NCBI GenBank assembly: GCA_023375785.1
Contig: SZWC01000543.1
Span: forward strand, 186,025-250,024
Direction of reading: 5' to 3'
Source of the DNA: Penium margaritaceum
Taxonomy: Eukaryota; Streptophyta; Zygnematophyceae; Desmidiales; Peniaceae
DNA: 64,000 nt
Part shown: positions 58,682-64,000 of the stretch, in pieces
Layout: each line of letters starts with the position of its first letter
How positions within the stretch are numbered: the stretch's first letter is position 1
Made by a program: the position numbers and the translations under genes
Notes under the pieces: model-generated
Told to the model about the DNA's origin: nothing
The model's database searches: none
The model's input: the letters and a program-made list of their open reading frames with translations, nothing else

Positions 58682-61600
58682 ATGGAAGACTCAGACCCGG
58701 AGAACATTGTCTCAGCTAGCACGCTGCCAAAAAATCTGCAATTTGTGTTTTTAACTCTCATGTCCAAGACTAAAGCACAGTATCCAACAATGAACGTGGA
58801 TGTATGAAACGGTCTCATTCAAGCCAATGGAAGGCACACACTCCCATGTGGGACCAAGATTACACCCAATCTCTGCACAACAGAGGCATGGATCCACAGA
58901 GATGCCATTTCAAAAATCGAGTGCGACATCGTGCTTGCAGTCAATGCATCCAACCATGGTGCTGTTGCCTGCCCCCGCATTCACAAGTGTGTGTCATGCC
59001 AAGTCGATGGGAAGTGGCAGAAACTTCACGTCAAAGAAATCTCAGAAAACAGAGGATGCCTCTTGTTTTTGTTCAATGGTGAGGTGACATGGGGAAAAGT
59101 ACATATCAAGCTATGTCCAAGTTGTGACCTCCAGTATTGGCCTTCATGGATAAAGCACTCAGACAACACGAGGGAGCCTTATCAGAGCAACGACGATGAC
59201 CCAGATTTTTTCCAGTTGAAAGAGGACACTATCTTTGCGAAACAGATCTTCCAACAATTTGAAAAAGAGTTGTAAGCATATGCAACCACGCTTGTGCTCG
59301 CAAATAAAAGTCGAGGTTACACTGACCCGAATGGTTGATGACGTGCAGGTATTATGCTCAGATGTTTTTCAGACGCAAAGTGTACATCTTCAATGCAATG
59401 CATGAACACGATAGACGTGCACTCTTCGACAGTCAGGTCAACAGACGGCTCGATAGGCCCACCATGAATCACCAAATATTTGAAGAAGGCTTCATCGCAT
59501 GGAGACTCCTTGAGTTTGCTAAGAAAATAGATCCTGAAATTCTGTCAACGATAGACATGCATTGGAAAACTACAACATTGTCAAAGATAGTGAGTTTTCC
59601 ACAGCATACAACACGTCAGCTTTGGAGCATCTGTGGGTAACATTACAAAAAAGAAACATGCATATGTAGCCACAGTTTACTAATCAATGCGCACCTGGTT
59701 TCTGCTTGACAGATGACACCAAAGCTCAGGCAACAACTTCGTGACAAAGCCCACACACACAAGTGCCACATGCCCTACTCTGGTGAAGCATTGTCGATCG
59801 ATGGAAATGCAAAGCTGTACAGGACTCAATGTGCATTTTCAGAAATTCCATACGTGACAACAGTGCACGGACGGACATTGTTTGGATGTGATGAAAGCCC
59901 ATTGGGGAGGACAGTATATTGCTCTGCACATCAACCCAAAACAGCCAGCACACGCACTGACTTACAACAAGAGATGGAGAGTCAAGTTGAAGAGTTTTGG
60001 GAAGCCCAGCGCCGCACAAGGAGCAAGAAGGACATCTTCAGAGTCAAGGACATTGTTGGAGTTAGAATCTCAAAGGTAGTACAAGCTATCTGCAGCAACC
60101 ATAACAAGTATAACCTGCGTCAATGAGTACTGTGTGCCTGGTTATTGCAGGGGAATGTGCTTTAAAGAGTAAAATGGCATGGATACCCAGCAAGCAAAAA
60201 AACTTGGGCTACCAAGCAAGACATCATCGACAAGCAAATCATACGTGATTTTCTCCCAAAGGAGCCCACGCCCAGAGAGATCAAAGAGAAAATGCTCAAA
60301 GAGCTTGAATTTGACCTTGACAAAATAGCCAACAGGCTTGCGTGTGAAAAGGACTACCCAAAACTTGATATGCACACGTCCGGTATGTGTCCAATTCCAG
60401 GAAGGTTTGTTCTACACAGACCTCTAGGACTTGCATGCTTTATTCCAAGTACCTCGCACAGTGTGAAATTGAGTCATGTAAAGTTCAGCAGTGTGATGTT
60501 GAGGTATAGATGATTTCAATTAAGGCTGTTGGGGGTTGGAGAGAAGAGGGATGTGGGAGCTTCAACTCCGATGAGTTTCATGTTGTACAACCATGGGAAC
60601 CATGGGGATTTGACGTTCAAACCTCCCGTGACATGTCTGACTTGAACTGTGTATTCTGAGGACTCCGGTCAGGAGTGCAATAACCTGTGTCTATCTACTA
60701 TGCTGATGTGCAGGTGCCCTCCACGCGGCGTGGACATGTTGCGGCTACCCTTTCCCTTTCTTTGAGATGGTCAGCTGCGAATCCGTAACCATGGTTCTCC
60801 ACTACATCTGCGAGATATTCGCACATAAGAAGTTGCCACAATTTATATACTACGACTACATGTGTGGCCTCTCACGATTTGCACAGTCACACGGGCGAGA
60901 CCAATTTACCAAAACACGAGAGTTTGTCAAAGATGTTCACGAGCAAGGTGAGTATACTATGCATCTGCCACTTAAGCTAAACACAGACTGTACATTCCAT
61001 ATCTTCTCCCTTTTCCCCTCTGCGTTTCATATTCACACAGTTGATGAGTTTCACTTCAAAGGACACACGGATCAATGGTGCAAGACTCACTGCAACCCCG
61101 CCATTGAACCTGAAGTAGAGAGTATCGAGACGTCTGTATCTGAGTAGCAATTTTCTCGACTGAGCCGATACACCCATATCCTTCGTTATACAAACAACGA
61201 ACACTTTCAGGTCATACTGCTCCTAATACTCCACCAGAGGCAACTTGAGCTGGACAAGAACTTAGATAGAGAGAAAGGTGAAAGGGATTATGAATGTTTA
61301 TTGTTGATGAATTGACATAACAACTGATTTTGTATTCACCACCATTCAATTGCCTTCCCACAGTCCTTGCAAGCACTGACTCTTTGAAGTTCCAAGAGTA
61401 CATGCGGAGGAGAATCCAACAAAAACCAAAATCAGGTAAGCGGTCTACCACATTGGGTGCATTGGATACTCCACCGAAGGTTTCCTGTACTCCACTCCAC
61501 TCACTCATGTGTTTCAATGAATCCCAGCTGAGAGACATGAAGATGTCCCAAAAGTGAATGATGTACTTGATGGTAAGCTGCCAAGTGCTGGTTTGAGATG

Positions 61601-61763
61601 CATTGCACAGGCATTGATTCGTATTATCATCAGGACCATTTCCTTCATTGCAGAAGCTGTATTCGTAGACGAAGAGATGTTACACGCTGCCCACGATCCA
61701 GTGGCCGCTTCAACAACCAAAGTGGGAAAACCAGGACATCAGAGGAAAAGGCAATGGAGGTAG
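58682..61763 (+). pseudogene. KDZ transposase with CxC5, CxC6 and chromodomain
   Basis: Nine exons with GT/AG borders keep one frame of 718 codons: 58,682-59,271, 59,349-59,636, 59,730-60,075, 60,151-60,382, 60,714-60,947, 61,041-61,277, 61,364-61,435, 61,528-61,572 and 61,654-61,763. The start has a strong context (gcaccATGG). Exon 1 holds a cysteine cluster (CPRIHKCVSC...CPSCDLQYW, about residues 97-145), CxC5-like. Exon 3 holds SIDGNAKLYRTQC...YCSAHQ (about 314-360), CxC6-like. Exons 3 and 4 join to a chromodomain, FRVKDIVGVRISKGNV then RVKWHGYPASKKTW. Exons 4-6 form the KDZ core: HTSGALHAAWTCCGYPFPFF, FIYYDYMCGLSRF, VDEFHFKGHTDQWCKTHCNP and ETSVSE-stop-QFSRLSRYTH. Three nonsense codons break it: TGA 58,805, TAA 60,163 (for the chromodomain Tyr) and TAG 61,145 (for a Gln after the conserved Glu). 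KDZ enzymes are RNase H-fold cut-and-paste transposases. Confidence 0.82.
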
Positions 61764-62165
61764 TCCTTCCATGCCATTTCATTTTCCACGATGGTGTTCT
61801 CGGTCCCAAGCCTGTCCATCTAGTTTCTTAGCCAGGTGCAATACATCTGGTGACATTGCTTGATGGAGGAGGCTGTGACAGGTGTGCGCTAGAAGAAGAG
61901 GGTAGTAGATAACTTGAGAAACATATGAACACATCAGAATTTATGGCAGGAGAGAACATTTTGAGGAAAACTTGAACAATCTCTCTCTTCGACACCTGTT
62001 TTCTGTCACTGGGTATCACAAAACGAACAGTGTAGCTAACAATGTTTCACATCCATTTTGGTACCAAAATTTCCCCTGGGGAGACAACAAGATACAGTCT
62101 TGGCATAGGTCCCCCCTCCCCTAAATAAGAACAAAGCCCATACACTCGCCAAGAGTACACCGTGC
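61764..62165. other. 3' flank of the KDZ gene
   Basis: No gene is seen. It lies between the KDZ stop codon and the C-rich satellite and may contain the poly(A) region. Confidence 0.4.
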
Positions 62166-62189
62166 ACTAGTAAAAATACTGAGCTGTAC

Positions 62190-63245
62190 ATTAATGTACA
62201 TTACGACTGGCATCACTACCATCCAATGTACACTTCCTCATACAATTCCCCTTGACACTATCCCTCTTTCTACCCCCCCCCCTCTCCCTCTCCCTCTCCC
62301 ATCCTCTCTCCCTCCCATGCAACGAATGAAACCAATTTACGTATAACAAGTATGAATGTACCATACACTAGTGCACACTGAACATGCTGTCACTAACATC
62401 CACATGTACACTTCCACATACATTCTGATAGTACACTATCCCTCCTACACCCCCCCACCCCCCCTCCTCTCCTCAAACCTTTTGCTCTCTCCTTCATTGG
62501 TGTACATTACGGCTGGTATCACAGCCATCCCAAGTACACTTCCTCATACAATATCCCTGTACACTATCTCTCTATCTACCCCCCCTCCCCCTCTCGCTCC
62601 TCCTCTCTTATCCTCTTTCCCTCCCATGCGACAAATGAAAGCAAACCACTACAAAAATTAGGAATGTACTGTACACTAGTGTACATTAAAAATGATGCCA
62701 CTAACATCCAAATGTACACTTCCATATACATTCTGATAGTACACTATCCCTCCTACACCCCCCCACCCCCCCTCCTCTCCTCAAACCTTTTGCTCTCTCC
62801 TTCATTGGTGTACATTACGGCTGGTATCACAGCCATCCCAAGTACACTTCCTCATACAATATCCCTGTACACTATCTCTCTATCTACCCCCCCTCCCCCT
62901 CTCGCTCCTCCTCTCTTATCCTCTTTCCCTCCCATGCGACAAATGAAAGCAAACCACTACAAAAATTAGGAATGTACTGTACACTAGTGTACATTAAAAA
63001 TGATGCCACTAACATCCAAATGTACACTTCCATATACATTCTGATAGTACACTATCCCTCCTACAACCCCCCCCCCTCCCCTACTCTCCTCACACCTTTC
63101 GTTCTCTCCTCCATTAGTGTAAATTACGGCTGGTGTCACTGCCATCCAAAGTACACTTTCTCATACAATACCCCTGTACACTATCCCTCTATCCCCCCCC
63201 CCTCTCCCTCCCCCTCTCCCATCCTCCATCCCTCCCATGTAACAA
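62190..63245. repeat. C-rich dimeric satellite, about 308-bp higher-order unit
   Basis: Two related subunits alternate. Type a (about 143 bp) contains CACTAACATCCA and TCTGATAGTACACTATCCC. Type b (about 165 bp) contains ACATTACGGCTGGTATCAC and CTTCCTCATACAA. Both carry GTACAC words, a long C run and CTCCCATG-type ends. The order is b-a-b-a-b-a-b. The units starting at 62,357 and 62,665 are almost identical over 308 bp, while the outer ones are diverged. The near-identical short frames read here are translations of the repeat. Confidence 0.85.
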
Positions 63246-63417
63246 ATGAAACCAAACATTTTTCATGGAGCATAATACCATACAAGAGTGCTCATGGAGA
63301 GTGGTACCATCCTAGAATATTCTAAACACCTGACGACAACCATTGTTCACAGTTCCTCTGGTGTATGAAAACCATGTGATTAACTCTCACTCATTTTCCG
63401 TTCTCTCTCCTTAAATC
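63246..63417. other. Junction DNA between satellite and LINE
   Basis: There is no gene. It contains the right boundary of whatever separates the two LINE halves, but no clear terminal repeat was identified. Confidence 0.4.
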
Positions 63418-64000
63418 CAGCCAAAAAATCCTGGCCAAGATTCTTGCAGCTAGACTCAGGAAAGTCCTCCCCTACATCATTAGTCTAGAGCAAACAGGAT
63501 TTGTTCACGGAAGGAACATTTAGGACACACTCTCATGCATTCTTGACCTACAACACTGGTCACAAAACTCAAACAAAAATCTCACCTTTTTCCTGGCTGA
63601 CTTTGAAAAGGCCAATGATACACTACTCAGGCCTCACATCTACAAAACCATGGAAGCCATGGGCTTTCCCACACTCTTCACCAACCGGATCAAATCCACG
63701 CTAATAAACACATGCCCAAGCTTTCTAATCAATGGTCATCAATCCTCTCAAATTACAACAGTCACAGGAGTACGCCAAGGCTGTCCACTAGCCCTTCTTC
63801 TTTTTATGACAGGAATGGAACCCCTTCACCAACTACTCAGGACAAGAGTCCCCAACCCAATCAGAACCAAAGGACCTATTCCAACATTTGAGGCATATGC
63901 AGATAGTTTTGTGACCAGGCATATGCAGGTCAGAGAGAGAATGAAATTCTTCCCATCCCCATTTGTCAACATATGCCTTCTGTGTAACCTTTTCCATGAA
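63418..64000 (+). pseudogene. LINE reverse transcriptase, central part (runs off the window)
   Basis: The frame reads FSLLKSSQKILAKILAARL, EQTGFVHGRN, FFLADFEKANDTL, GVRQGCPLALLLF and FEAYADSFV, the ordered RT motifs of a LINE. The catalytic box AYADD reads AYADS, and a TAA/TAG follows HGRN near 63,522, so the copy is dead. It starts at the motif that should follow GDLTDIA at 52,454, on the same strand. Confidence 0.82.

Noticed and set aside
62356-63325. Three similar plus-strand frames of 101-117 codons, considered as a small gene family
   Set aside because: They are in-frame readings of the 308-bp C-rich satellite, whose period in copies 1 and 2 leaves the frame open.
52470-63360. Short terminal inverted repeat CAGTGAACA (52,479) with TGTTCACAG (about 63,343) as ends of the KDZ element
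   Set aside because: Only 8 of 9 bases match, and the flanks show no target duplication, so it is not better than chance.
1-64000. Alternative genetic code with TAG (and TAA) read as Gln, as in some ulvophyte algae
   Set aside because: Several TAG codons do fall at conserved Gln sites, but others replace Trp (2,908; 55,834), Tyr (9,752) or Glu (8,328, TAA). TGA also replaces Cys, Trp and Gly. Mixed targets and frameshifts fit ordinary decay with C-to-T bias.
1-64000. CRISPR arrays, bacterial operons, ribosome binding sites, rRNA or tRNA genes
   Set aside because: None seen. All repeats are explained as LTRs, satellites or hairpins, and the tRNA-like words are retrotransposon primer sites.

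Overview
This window is transposon-packed nuclear DNA from a eukaryote. The evidence is spliceosomal-type introns, Ty1/copia and chromodomain Ty3/gypsy (chromovirus) retrotransposons, LINEs, hAT and PIF/Harbinger transposases, and a KDZ transposase. I see no bacterial operon, rRNA or tRNA gene, CRISPR array or convincing single-copy host gene. The mix of chromoviruses, copia elements and KDZ suggests a plant-lineage genome, possibly a streptophyte alga such as Chara. That assignment is inference only. A run of N covers 53,223-54,000.

Layout, left to right. 1-728: unrecognised. 734-6,512: copia element E1 with two ~945-bp LTRs and target duplication CATTG. 6,518-7,369: low-complexity DNA. 7,370-~11,030: decayed copia element E3. 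11,850-14,341: hAT transposase pseudogene with an acidic and Gly/Ala-rich tail. 15,952-21,408: decayed chromovirus E4. 21,409-25,010: gene-poor, with a fold-back element. 25,020-26,060 (minus): PIF/Harbinger transposase pseudogene. 27,395-45,711: chromovirus E5, itself invaded twice. Copia E6 (32,115-38,136, duplication CTTCC) sits in its integrase, and copia E2 (39,372-45,670, duplication ACTCA) sits in its 3' LTR. 45,712-46,370: 3' end of a LINE ORF2. 47,356-48,678: a clean 440-codon ORF of unknown function. About 50,200-52,482: endonuclease and start of reverse transcriptase of another LINE, split by a solo LTR (50,690-51,456, duplication AGCTC). From 63,418 to the window end a LINE reverse transcriptase resumes at the next expected motif.

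The most notable part lies between those two LINE halves (about 52,490-63,415). It holds two divergently transcribed, intron-containing genes separated by 1.2 kb. The plus-strand gene (58,682-61,763) has nine exons that join in frame to 718 codons. It encodes a KDZ-type transposase with two cysteine clusters (CxC5- and CxC6-like), a chromodomain split by an intron, and the KDZ catalytic core. The minus-strand gene (57,458-54,697) has nine exons that join in frame to 654 codons. It encodes a P-loop protein with Walker A and Walker B motifs and a DUF3987-like layout. Both reading frames survive except for a few single nonsense codons. C-rich and G-rich tandem repeats flank the pair, including a dimeric ~308-bp satellite. 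I read this as a two-gene KDZ transposon, or the remains of one, inserted into a LINE.

The copia elements E2 and E6 (and E1, degenerately) carry a primer site matching the anticodon arm of initiator tRNA-Met. The chromoviruses use the 3' end of the same tRNA. All retroelement reading frames are broken. Their stops are mostly single-base changes.
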